NCBI GenBank assembly: GCA_016190585.1
Contig: JACPQH010000094.1
Coordinates: 1-9,777, forward strand
Direction of reading: 5' to 3'
Source of the DNA: Chloroflexota bacterium
GTDB taxonomy: Bacteria > Chloroflexota > Dehalococcoidia > Dehalococcoidales > RBG-16-60-22
Length of the DNA stretch: 9,777 nucleotides
Position numbers and translations under genes: made by a program. Positions 1-7,083 of this stretch are shown here, one piece after another (the first letter of the stretch is position 1; every line of letters starts with the position of its first letter). Below the pieces are notes generated by a model, which worked only from the letters and a program-made list of their open reading frames with translations, searched no databases and was not told where the DNA came from.

Positions 1-588
1 GTCGATGAACAGCACCCGCGGCTCGGCGTAGAAGTACTCGCGGGTGCCGTTGCCGGCGTGGGCGTCGGTGTCCAGGATGAGGAGCCTTTTCAGCCCCAGT
101 TTTTCCAGCAGGTAGGTCCCGGCGAAGGCGACATCGTTGTACAGGCAGAAACCCTCCCCGTAGCGCCGCTTGGCGTGGTGCAGGCCGCCCCCCAGTGAAA
201 TCGCCTTCGTTTGCCGCCCCGAAAGCACCAGGTCGGCGGCGAGCCTGGCCTGGCCGACGATGTACCGGGCGGCCGTTTCGACCTTCCCCGGCCGGCCCGC
301 CGGATGGTTGTCCGGGGAGTGGTAGCGGGAAAACTGGCCGTTGTCGTTGAGCCCCTGGTGCGCCGCCTCGAAGTAGCGGCGGGTGAAATCGATATAGTCC
401 TCGTCGCAGATGAGGCGCAGGTCTTCCTCGGTGGCCGGCGGGGCCGCCAGCACCTCATAGCGGCCCTCGGGCGGAAGTTTTTCTTTGAGGAATCCGGTGA
501 TGGTGTCAAACCGGTCGCCGCGGAAGGGATGCCCCGGTCCGAAGTCGTATTCCCTGAGCTCGGGACGGAACAGCATGGCTACGGGCAT
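1..588 (-). CDS. Histone deacetylase-superfamily (AcuC-like) deacetylase, N-terminal part, cut by window edge
   Basis: The visible 196 residues are the N-terminal part of a zinc deacetylase of the HDAC/AcuC/acetylpolyamine-amidohydrolase superfamily. These cytoplasmic enzymes remove acetyl or acyl groups from lysines or small amines. The active-site signature GGGLHHAK carries the paired histidines at H137-H138, followed by GFCLYNDVA (residues 147-154). The metal-binding segment DTDAHAGNGT (173-182) supplies D175 and H177. Many family members have a second His right after the metal-ligand His; here it is Ala178. The third metal-ligand Asp would lie beyond the edge. The ATG at 588 is supported by GGAGG at 594-598, five bases upstream. 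The gene is divergent from the carboxyltransferase at 864 and has its own promoter (see 657-686). AcuC-type proteins are often linked to acetyl-CoA synthetase control, but nothing here shows the substrate. Family assignment is secure; substrate is unknown. Confidence 0.93.
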   Translation of the reverse strand, partial: MPVAMLFRPELREYDFGPGHPFRGDRFDTITGFLKEKLPPEGRYEVLAAPPATEEDLRLICDEDYIDFTRRYFEAAHQGLNDNGQFSRYHSPDNHPAGRPGKVETAARYIVGQARLAADLVLSGRQTKAISLGGGLHHAKRRYGEGFCLYNDVAFAGTYLLEKLGLKRLLILDTDAHAGNGTREYFYAEPRVLFID

Positions 589-656
589 CTTAACCTCCCC
601 GGGCGTTCCTTCCGGTCCCGTCTGGCCGCCGCGTTGCCTGGCCGCGACCTGATAAA

Positions 657-686
657 ATGTTAGTGAACCGGCCCGGTGGTTGTCAA
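657..686 (-). promoter_or_regulatory. Predicted sigma70-type promoter of the deacetylase gene
   Basis: Read on the minus strand, a perfect TTGACA lies at 686-681. After an 18-base spacer comes TAACAT at 662-657, which matches four of six -10 positions. Transcription would start near 650, leaving a leader of about 60 bases before the ATG at 588. The match is by eye only. Confidence 0.45.
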
Positions 687-733
687 GGCCGCCAACTCGC
701 GTTACGCCCGGCGGCGCTTTCTCACTGTTTTTC

Positions 734-763
734 TTGACAAGCAGGCCCGATAAAGGCTAAATT
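734..763 (+). promoter_or_regulatory. Predicted sigma70-type promoter of the carboxyltransferase gene
   Basis: A perfect TTGACA (734-739) is followed 18 bases later by TAAATT (758-763), four of six matches to the -10 consensus. The start would be near 770 and the leader roughly 95 bases. A small inverted repeat, TCAC-CTTA-GTGA (764-775), lies over the expected start point and could be an operator. CTCACT (721-726) and AGTGAG (771-776) also flank the promoter as an inverted pair. The operator idea is weak inference. Confidence 0.45.
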
Positions 764-863
764 TCACCTTAGTGAGCGCCCGAACGGCATACGTTCCACC
801 CGCCGTACCTCACCCTCGATGTTCCGGCCCAGGCGACTAAGTTAAAAAGGAGATAGACTGCGA

Positions 864-2423
864 ATGGCGACGACCAGAGAGATTATCGAGGAGTTCCAGC
901 GGAAAAGGGAAAAGCTGCTGGCGATGGCTGGCCCGGAGACCATCAAGAAGCGTCACGAGGGCGGCCAGTGGACGGCGCGGGAGCGGCTGGACTACCTCTT
1001 TGACCCCGGCACTTTCACCGAGGTGGGCCTTTTCGTCAAGCAGCGGGCGACCGCCTTCGGCATGGACAAGCGGGAGATACCCGCCGACGGCATCATCACC
1101 GGCTTCGGCAAGGTCAACGGCCGGGACGTGGTCGCCATGGCCGAGGACTACATGGCGATGGCCGGGACCTCCGGCGAGTACCACGGCAAGAAGCTCTCCT
1201 ACATCCTGGACTTCGCCAAGGAAAAAGGGTGGCCGTTCGTCAGCATGAACGACTCCGGCGGCATGCGGCTCCACGAGGGCGCGGACGCCATGGACGCCTA
1301 CGGCCGCGTTTTCCGGTCGCAGATACAGGGCTCGGGCATCGTCCCGCAAATCGCCCTGGTGATGGGCCCGGTGCTGGGCGGCCAGGCTTACCACCTGATA
1401 ATGCAGGACTTCCTTATCCAGTGCCGGAAGACCGGCTTCATGGGCATCGCCGGCCCGGCCTTCGTCAGGACTCAGCTCGGCGAGCAGATTTCGCTCGAGG
1501 ACCTCTCCGGCTGGAAGGCCCACGCCATTAAGTCGGGCCAGACGCACCTCATCGCCGAGGATGACAAGGACGCCATCGACAAGTGCAAGACCCTCCTGTC
1601 CTTCTTCCCGGACAACAACCGGCAGAAGGCCCCGCGCGTCCCCACCGGCGACGACCCGTTCCGCCTGGTACCGGAGCTCGACGGCGTCATCCCCGACAAG
1701 CCTACCCAGCCGTATGACATGTACAGGATAATCCGCGCCGTGGTGGACGACGGCTATTTCCTGGAGACAATGGCGCTGCACGCCAGGAACGCCATCACCG
1801 GCTTCGCCCGGTTTAACGGACGCCCGGTGGGCATCTGGGCCAACCAGCCCGCCTACGCCGCCGGCATCCTGGACGTCGACTCCTCCGACAAGGGGGCCAG
1901 GTTCGTCCGGTTCTGCGACCTCTTTAACATCCCGGTCATCAGCTTCGTCGACTGCCCCGGCTATATGCCCGGCTCCGACCAGGACTGGCGGGGCATCCTG
2001 CGCCACGGCTCCAAGTTGCTTTTCGCCTGGACCGAGGCCACCGTGCCGCTGATATCGGTCATCATCCGGCGGTCGCTGGGCGGCGCTCTCTACGGGATGC
2101 TGGACAAGAGCATCGGCTCCGATTTCACCTTCGCCTGGCCCACCTTCCGCCCCGCCGCGCCGGAGACAACCGCCTCCGTCATCTTCGTGAGGGAGATAAG
2201 GGAGTCCGCCAACCCCGAGGAGACCAAGGCTAGGAAGACCCAGGAGTACGCCGACTATTATGACAACCCCTACCGCTTCGCCGAGCGCGGCTATATCGAT
2301 GATATCATCCTGCCCAGCACCACCCGGGCGGTGCTGAACCGGGCGCTCGACTCCCTGGAGAACAAGTGGGAGATCGCGCCCAAAGCCCGGCCCTGGAAAA
2401 AGTTCGCCAATATTAACCTGTAG
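864..2423 (+). CDS. Acyl-CoA carboxyltransferase (propionyl/methylmalonyl-CoA carboxylase beta type), divergent member
   Basis: This 519-residue protein has the usual length of the carboxyltransferase subunit that moves a carboxyl group between carboxybiotin and an acyl-CoA. Both crotonase-like halves are present. The N-terminal half has NDSGGMRLHEG (129-139) and MGPVLGGQ (167-174). The C-terminal half has GARFVRFCDLFNIP (344-357), the RRSLGGALYGM loop (402-412) and FAWPT (423-427). The oxyanion-hole pairs appear kept as G172-G173 and G407-A408. Several usually conserved spots differ: the familiar GGAVYSPA region reads GGQAYHLI, EELGGA reads EDLSGW (212-217), and AWPTAEIAVMG reads AWPTFRPAAPE. 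The position two residues after the oxyanion Ala, which sets acyl-chain specificity in Streptomyces PccB (Asp422), is Tyr410 here. AAGGAGA at 847-853 precedes the ATG by ten bases. No biotin carboxylase or carrier gene is in the window, so direction (carboxylase, decarboxylase or transcarboxylase) and substrate remain open. Confidence 0.93.
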   Translation: MATTREIIEEFQRKREKLLAMAGPETIKKRHEGGQWTARERLDYLFDPGTFTEVGLFVKQRATAFGMDKREIPADGIITGFGKVNGRDVVAMAEDYMAMAGTSGEYHGKKLSYILDFAKEKGWPFVSMNDSGGMRLHEGADAMDAYGRVFRSQIQGSGIVPQIALVMGPVLGGQAYHLIMQDFLIQCRKTGFMGIAGPAFVRTQLGEQISLEDLSGWKAHAIKSGQTHLIAEDDKDAIDKCKTLLSFFPDNNRQKAPRVPTGDDPFRLVPELDGVIPDKPTQPYDMYRIIRAVVDDGYFLETMALHARNAITGFARFNGRPVGIWANQPAYAAGILDVDSSDKGARFVRFCDLFNIPVISFVDCPGYMPGSDQDWRGILRHGSKLLFAWTEATVPLISVIIRRSLGGALYGMLDKSIGSDFTFAWPTFRPAAPETTASVIFVREIRESANPEETKARKTQEYADYYDNPYRFAERGYIDDIILPSTTRAVLNRALDSLENKWEIAPKARPWKKFANINL

Positions 2424-2463
2424 GGAAGGCGGCGGCGGGCGTGATATCGCTGACGTGAGCTTG

Positions 2464-2472
2464 TGCTATAAT
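2464..2472 (+). promoter_or_regulatory. Extended -10 promoter upstream of the Zn-ribbon/thiolase pair
   Basis: TGCTATAAT at 2464-2472 is a perfect extended -10 element (TGnTATAAT) in an AT-rich pocket between two GC-rich genes. No good -35 box is seen, which extended -10 promoters can tolerate. The start would fall near 2479, giving a leader of about 25 bases that includes the strong AAAGGAG site (2492-2498) before the ATG at 2504. It implies that the downstream pair can be transcribed separately from the carboxyltransferase gene. Confidence 0.55.
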
Positions 2473-2503
2473 TTTATTTATTGGTACAGTTAAAGGAGAG
2501 CCA

Positions 2504-2917
2504 ATGCCCAAGTCCTTTGATGACACGATACTCAACATAGGGTCGGACGCGGAGAAGCCGCACCTGTGGGGCAGCCGCTGCCAGAAGTGCGGCAAGGCCT
2601 TTTTCCCGCAGCACGTGGCCTGCGTCAACTGCGGCTCGTCAGACATGGCGAAGATAGCCCTCGCCCGCACCGGCGCCATCTACAGCTACACCGTGGTGCG
2701 GCACAAGGGCATCAAGCCGGAGCACTGGTCTGGCACGTTCCCCTATGCCCTCGGCTTCGTGGACTTCCCGGAGGGCGCCCGCGCCACCGCGCTCTTCATC
2801 GACTGGGAGCCGGACGGGCTGGCGGTAGGCGGGCAGGCGGAGCTGGTCACAGGCAAGGTCGGCGCCGACCGGGACGGCAACGATATCATCGGCTACTCGT
2901 TCCGGCCGGTAAAATAG
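2504..2917 (+). CDS. DUF35-type Zn-ribbon/OB-fold acyl-CoA-associated protein
   Basis: This is a 137-residue protein with the layout of the DUF35 family: an N-terminal rubredoxin-like zinc ribbon followed by an OB-fold. The ribbon cysteines are C26-x2-C29 and C40-x2-C43. The OB part starts at about residue 54 (TGAIYSYTVV) and contains the family-typical FPYALGFVDF (79-88) and a valine/glycine-rich C-terminal strand region. Members of this family act as obligate partners of thiolases or bridge enzymes in acyl-CoA channelling. Examples are BbsA with BbsB in anaerobic toluene degradation and the archaeal acetoacetyl-CoA thiolase/HMG-CoA synthase complex. Its gene lies 25 bases before a thiolase gene, so a two-subunit thiolase is the most likely role. 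AAAGGAG at 2492-2498 fixes the start. Family is confident; the partnership is inference from gene order. Confidence 0.9.
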   Translation: MPKSFDDTILNIGSDAEKPHLWGSRCQKCGKAFFPQHVACVNCGSSDMAKIALARTGAIYSYTVVRHKGIKPEHWSGTFPYALGFVDFPEGARATALFIDWEPDGLAVGGQAELVTGKVGADRDGNDIIGYSFRPVK

Positions 2918-2942
2918 CGTTCCCTTTTGAGGAGGTAACCAG

Positions 2943-4100
2943 ATGAGAAAAGTCGCCATCGTCGGCGTCGGCATGACGGTCTTCGGGAAGTTCCCCGGCA
3001 AGACGATCGAGGAGCTGGGCGCGAGCGCCGTCCGCGACGCCCTGGCCGACGCCGGCATGAGCCCCAAGGATATTCAAACAGCCTACTGCGGCAACCTCAC
3101 CGAAAGCAAGTACTCGGGCCATGTCAGCACGCTGACCCAGTCCATCCTCAAGCTGAACGGCATCAACCGCATCCCCATGATGCGCGTCGAGGACGCCTGC
3201 GCCAGCGGCTCGTGCGCCGTCCGGGAGTGCTGGATGGCGGTGGCCTCCGGCCTCTATGATATCGCCCTGGCACTGGGCGTAGAAAAGCTCACGGCGCAGG
3301 GCCAGGCGCCGCTCACCAGCGTCGGCCATAACGTCGAGGGCCTCTGCGGCATGAACCCGGTAAGCGAGTGGGCCCTCCGGGCGAAGCGCTACATGCACGA
3401 ATACGGCATAACCCCCGCGCAGCTTGCCCGGATATCCGTGAAGAATCACGGCAACGGCTGCCTCAACCCGCGCTCCCAGTTCCACAAGGCGACCACGGTG
3501 GCGGAGGTGCTGGCCTCCGCCATGGTGTCCGATCCCCTGACCGTCCTGAGCGCCTGCCCGATAACCGACGGCGGCGCGGCGGCAATATTATGCTCCGAGG
3601 AGGCGGCGCGCCGCTTTACGACAAAACCGGTCTACCTGGCGGCCTCCGAGCTTACCTCCGGCGAGTACTCCCAGCCGCGCGATGTCACCTATCACGAGCT
3701 CGAGGAGCGCGCCGGCAGGGCGGCCTACGAGCGGGCGGGACTCGGCCCCGAAGACCTCGATTTCGCCGAGCTGCACGACTGCTTCACCATCGCCGAGATG
3801 ATCCGCGCCGAGAGCCTGGGCATCTGCAAGCGCGGCGAGTATGCCCGCCTGCTTGACGAGGGCCGGTGGGACCTGGACGGGGCCTTCCCCGTCAACGCCA
3901 GCGGCGGCCTGCTCTCCAAGGGACACCCGGTGGGCGCCACCGGCGTCGCCCAGGTGGCCGAGCTTACCTGGCAGCTCCGGGACGAGGTGCAGGAAAGGTC
4001 CCGGCAGATAAAGGGCGCCCGGGCCGGTCTGGGCCATTGCTCCGGCGGCGTCGTCGGCGATGATACCGGAGCATGCTCGGTCATCATCGTCAAGAAATAG
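2943..4100 (+). CDS. Thiolase-superfamily protein, SCP2-thiolase/acetyl-CoA acetyltransferase type
   Basis: This 385-residue protein is a complete thiolase fold of the SCP2/lipid-transfer subgroup. The nucleophile region is VEDACASGSCAV with C86 as the likely acyl-accepting cysteine. Other active-site motifs are ELHDCFT (H279), GGLLSKGHPVGATG (H328) and GHCSGG (C366). The last replaces the CxGGG-type loop of degradative thiolases but keeps a cysteine. So the residues for thiolytic cleavage or Claisen condensation are present. A near-perfect ribosome site, GAGGAGGT (2929-2936), precedes the ATG by six bases. It directly follows the DUF35 gene, which fits a BbsA/BbsB-like two-component thiolase for a branched or substituted 3-oxoacyl-CoA. 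With the upstream carboxyltransferase, one option is release of propionyl-CoA from 2-methyl-3-oxoacyl-CoA and its carboxylation. That pathway is inference. The gene ends three bases before the convergent permease gene. Confidence 0.92.
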   Translation: MRKVAIVGVGMTVFGKFPGKTIEELGASAVRDALADAGMSPKDIQTAYCGNLTESKYSGHVSTLTQSILKLNGINRIPMMRVEDACASGSCAVRECWMAVASGLYDIALALGVEKLTAQGQAPLTSVGHNVEGLCGMNPVSEWALRAKRYMHEYGITPAQLARISVKNHGNGCLNPRSQFHKATTVAEVLASAMVSDPLTVLSACPITDGGAAAILCSEEAARRFTTKPVYLAASELTSGEYSQPRDVTYHELEERAGRAAYERAGLGPEDLDFAELHDCFTIAEMIRAESLGICKRGEYARLLDEGRWDLDGAFPVNASGGLLSKGHPVGATGVAQVAELTWQLRDEVQERSRQIKGARAGLGHCSGGVVGDDTGACSVIIVKK

Positions 4101-4103
4101 GGG

Positions 4104-5171
4104 CTAACCGAGCGCGGCCAGCCTTTTGGCTCTTTTCAGGGTGAGGGCTACGGCGCCCGCAAGCAGCACGTCCAGCGCTGCCAGGACAACGAGGTTGGTC
4201 GAGATGTCTTCCCAGCCCGCGCCCCGCTGGCTTATCTCGACTACCGGCTGCAGGATGTAGTAGGTGGGGAAAAGCCTGCCTATCCACCCGGGAATCTGCG
4301 GAAACATATAGATGAAGGCCGGTCCGAACAGGAGGATGCCGCCAAGCTTCCAGACCGCGAAGAGCGTGGTGACATCCTTGAAGACCACGCCCATCAGCAG
4401 ACCCAGCCCCGCCGCCATGACCGCGCCCAGGGCCAGCGTGGTAACCAGCAGGAGCGGCTGAGCGCCGAAAGCCCCGTTGAGGAACAGTATCACCACGCCG
4501 CTGAAGAGGCTGAGGGTTATGCCCACGGCGCCCTTGGCCAGAAAGACCTCCTCGGGCGTGGCCGGCGTGACCAGCACGGCCGTGAGGGTGCGCCTTTCCT
4601 TCTCGCTGATGATCGACGTCGCCGGGAGGAACAGGCCGCCCAGGAATACCGCCATCAGCACGATAAACGGCAGCAGGCGCTCGTTCCAGGGAACGGCGGC
4701 GCCGCCGCCCAGGGTGACGCTCTCAATCACGAAGAGCGGCTCGTGACCGGCGATTTCCCGGACCAGGTTTATCACCGCCACGCCGATAACCGCGCGGTCC
4801 CGCGACGAGCTCTCACCCCAGACAAAGGCAGTCACGGCCGTCTCCTCTCCCCGCCGCACCGAGGCATCGAAGCCGGCCGGGAGGACGATTCCCATGTCCA
4901 CGCTGCCGTTTTCCGCGGCCTGCCTGAGGTCCGCCACCCGCGGGTACTCCCGCAGCGCGACAGCCCCGCTCTGCCGGGCCAGCGCGGTCAGTTGTGAGCC
5001 GCCTTCGTCAACGATGCCGAGCCGGGGCTGCCCGGTGAACAGGGTGCCGAATATCAGCGACACGACCAGGGAGATGGCCACCGGGGCGATTACGGCCCAC
5101 ACGAAAATGAAGTCCTTGGGGCCGCCGAGTGCCTCCTTGCCGAGCAGTACGCCGAAACGTCGCAGGCTCAT
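4104..5171 (-). CDS. ABC-2 type transporter permease, second subunit
   Basis: This 355-residue integral membrane protein has the ABC-2 exporter plan: one N-terminal membrane segment (about 21-46), a long soluble domain (about 47-163), then about five membrane segments (165-188, 210-232, 238-262, 266-290, 325-345). The loop after the second segment reads SEKERRTLTAVLVTPAT (189-205) followed by EVFLAKG. A PTYY motif occurs at 302-305. The same two motifs appear in the neighbouring permease, so the two are paralogues and probably form a heterodimer with the ATPase encoded upstream. The ATG at 5171 overlaps the TGA of the preceding gene by four bases. GAGGAGG (5186-5180) lies eight bases before it. 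This is the last gene of the operon. The exported substrate cannot be read from the sequence; drugs, lipids or peptides are all known for this family. Confidence 0.9.
   Translation of the reverse strand: MSLRRFGVLLGKEALGGPKDFIFVWAVIAPVAISLVVSLIFGTLFTGQPRLGIVDEGGSQLTALARQSGAVALREYPRVADLRQAAENGSVDMGIVLPAGFDASVRRGEETAVTAFVWGESSSRDRAVIGVAVINLVREIAGHEPLFVIESVTLGGGAAVPWNERLLPFIVLMAVFLGGLFLPATSIISEKERRTLTAVLVTPATPEEVFLAKGAVGITLSLFSGVVILFLNGAFGAQPLLLVTTLALGAVMAAGLGLLMGVVFKDVTTLFAVWKLGGILLFGPAFIYMFPQIPGWIGRLFPTYYILQPVVEISQRGAGWEDISTNLVVLAALDVLLAGAVALTLKRAKRLAALG
4120..4136 (+). terminator. Weak hairpin plus T-run that could end the thiolase transcript
   Basis: AGCC-TTTT-GGCT (4120-4131) is followed by CTTTT just after the thiolase stop, but it lies inside the 3' end of the opposing permease gene. 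The stem is only four base pairs, so this may be chance in codons for Ala-Lys-Arg-Leu. It is listed only because no other terminator fits between these convergent genes. Confidence 0.2.
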
Positions 5172-6223
5172 TGTGTTCGCCTCCTCAGGGCGACCACGCC
5201 GACCCAGGCCAGTACCAGGTCAAAGCCGCCCAGTATCAGCAGGTTCCGCCACACATCCCCCCAACCCGCGCCGAAGTTGGAAGCGCGGTGTACCGTGTCC
5301 ACCAGGTAATAGGTGGGCAGCGCCTCGACCCACCCGGTAACGCTGCCGGGGAAGGCGACCGCCAGCGAGGGAATGACCAGGATGATAATGACGGGCATGC
5401 TCCAGGCGAGCACGGAAAGCATGTCTTTGGCCACGGCGCCGATGATAAAACCGGCGCCGATGACGAGCGCCGCGCCCAGGAAGAGCGCCGACAGCACCAG
5501 CAGCGGCTGCCGGTCCAGGCCGCCGACAATCGCCATGAACAGGGCGGCCTGCCCGAAGGCCAGAGATAACCCGGCGATGCCCTTGGCGACGAATACATCG
5601 GCCGCCGTAGCCGGAGTTACCAGCAGGGCATTGATGGTGCGCCTCTCTATCTCGGCGCTGATAAGGGTGGCCAGCCCCATCGTCTCCACCATGATAAGCA
5701 TCACCGCGAGCAGCGGGCGCAGGCGGTCCCGGGGCGGCAGCGGCGTCCCGCCCAGGTCAATACCCAGCACCTCCTCGGTGGTGTCAATCTCGAGGGCCTG
5801 CCCCGCGGCCTGGTAGCCAAGCTCCTGGATAACCACGCCCACCGCGTCCTTTATTTCGGGCGGTACGCCGGCCCCGAAAAAGACCCGGATTGCGGTTTTT
5901 TCACCCGCCCGCAGGCGGTCGAGGGTTTCGGCGGGCAGCGATATCCCGGCAATAACGTCGCCGTCGCCTACCGCCTCACGCAGCCGCTCCTCAGAGCTGA
6001 CCTTGACGAATGCCAGGCCTGCCTCGTCAAGCCGCTCGAAGGCGGGGATGCTGACCGGCGAGTTCAGCCCTATCTCCAACGTGTCGTCGACCGCGCCCGG
6101 CATGACGAAATACACGACCAGATAGGCGACGATGCCCAGGACGGTGATCATGGCAAAAAAACGGTTGCGGAAGAAGATAGCCAGGTCTTTCTGCGCCAGG
6201 CTGCCGATAAGTCGCGGGTTCAC
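5168..6223 (-). CDS. ABC-2 type transporter permease, first subunit
   Basis: This 351-residue membrane protein has the same plan as its downstream paralogue. It has an N-terminal membrane helix (about 23-42), an extracytoplasmic domain (about 43-166) and about five C-terminal helices (168-190, 212-235, 241-265, 271-292, 326-346). The conserved cytoplasmic loop EIERRTINALLVTPAT (191-206) and the PTYY motif (303-306) are shared with the second permease. The start codon is GTG at 6223, whose GTGA overlaps the stop of the ATPase gene. Upstream only a G-rich run resembles a ribosome site, so translation is probably coupled to the ATPase gene. The soluble domains of the two permeases look quite different, which suggests that they recognise substrate asymmetrically. 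Family is sure; substrate is unknown. Confidence 0.9.
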   Translation of the reverse strand: MNPRLIGSLAQKDLAIFFRNRFFAMITVLGIVAYLVVYFVMPGAVDDTLEIGLNSPVSIPAFERLDEAGLAFVKVSSEERLREAVGDGDVIAGISLPAETLDRLRAGEKTAIRVFFGAGVPPEIKDAVGVVIQELGYQAAGQALEIDTTEEVLGIDLGGTPLPPRDRLRPLLAVMLIMVETMGLATLISAEIERRTINALLVTPATAADVFVAKGIAGLSLAFGQAALFMAIVGGLDRQPLLVLSALFLGAALVIGAGFIIGAVAKDMLSVLAWSMPVIIILVIPSLAVAFPGSVTGWVEALPTYYLVDTVHRASNFGAGWGDVWRNLLILGGFDLVLAWVGVVALRRRTQ

Positions 6224-7083
6224 TCGACCAGCCCCCGCCCGGTGATTCTGATGAAGATGTCCTCGAGCGTGGCTTCCGCGCTGTGAATGGTCACCACCTT
6301 CTCCCGGGAAAAAAGCTCCTGTACCGCTTGCGGGGTCTCCGGCCGGTCCATGACCACCTCTCTGTCCTCAAGCTGGCCGCCGGCGCCCAGGACCCTGGCC
6401 TTCAAGGCCCGCCGGCCGTATTGCTGCTTCAGGTTGTGCGGGGTATCCAGGGCCACAATCTTGCCCTGGTTCATGAAGGCGACGCGGTCGGAGAGTTTGT
6501 CGGCTTCCATCATGTCGTGGGTGGTCAGGAAAACGGTAGCGCCTCTCTGCCGCTCTTCGAGGATGATATTGCGGATGGCCTCCGACGAGGTGGGGTCAAG
6601 CCCCGCGGTGGGCTCATCGAGGAACAGCACGCGGGGGCGGTTCAGGATGGACCGCGCCACCATCAGGCGCTGCTTCATGCCTTTGGAGTAGGTTTCGACA
6701 CGGTCGTCGCCGCGCCCGGTCAGGCCGACGCGGCCCAGGAGCCTATCTGGGTCAAACGGCTTCACGCCAAAAAGCCGGGCGAATAACCTCAGGTTCTCTT
6801 TCGCGGTCATCTGCTCGTAGAGGTTGGTCACCTCGAAACAGATGCCTATCTGCCCCTGCACCCGCTCCACGTTGCTGGCGATATCCAGGCCGAGCAGGCA
6901 AGCCTTGCCGCCTTTGGGCTTCAACTGCCCGGTCAGCATCTTGACAGTGGTGGTCTTGCCCGCGCCGTTGGGCCCGAGGAACCCCAGGATTTCACCCTCG
7001 GCGACGCTGAAGCTGATGCCGTCGACAGCGAGCAGGTGATTGTAGCGATAGGTCAGCCCTTCGGCGGTGATTGCCTGGTTCAT
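6220..7083 (-). CDS. ABC transporter ATP-binding protein (DrrA-type exporter ATPase)
   Basis: This 287-residue ATPase drives the two adjacent permeases. All nucleotide-binding motifs are intact: Walker A GPNGAGKTT (37-45), signature YSKGMKQR (132-139), Walker B VLFLDEP (152-158), D-loop GLDP (161-164) and the H-loop histidine in TTHD (H189). At the Q-loop the segment reads ICFEVTNLYEQMT, with Glu84 where many ABC proteins have Gln; a FE-x-x-NLYE form is common in the DrrA/YhaQ-like exporter subgroup, as I recall it. A C-terminal extension after about 225 ends in ATLEDIFIRITGRGL, typical of exporter ATPases of this type. The ATG at 7083 overlaps the regulator stop as ATGA and is preceded by AAGGAGG (7094-7088) at four bases. 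This gives efficient coupled expression after the regulator. Confidence 0.95.
   Translation of the reverse strand: MNQAITAEGLTYRYNHLLAVDGISFSVAEGEILGFLGPNGAGKTTTVKMLTGQLKPKGGKACLLGLDIASNVERVQGQIGICFEVTNLYEQMTAKENLRLFARLFGVKPFDPDRLLGRVGLTGRGDDRVETYSKGMKQRLMVARSILNRPRVLFLDEPTAGLDPTSSEAIRNIILEERQRGATVFLTTHDMMEADKLSDRVAFMNQGKIVALDTPHNLKQQYGRRALKARVLGAGGQLEDREVVMDRPETPQAVQELFSREKVVTIHSAEATLEDIFIRITGRGLVE

Noticed and set aside
211..663. Plus-strand open frame across the deacetylase gene
   Set aside because: The minus-strand frame carries the deacetylase catalytic motifs and a proper ribosome site; the plus frame has none.
837..2006. Long antisense open frame (389 codons) opposite the carboxyltransferase
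   Set aside because: It is a frame shadow caused by high G+C. It shows no recognisable motif, while the opposite strand encodes a complete, well-conserved enzyme.
2886..4037. Antisense and alternate frames within the thiolase gene
   Set aside because: They lack start signals and motifs; the thiolase frame has all active-site residues in order.
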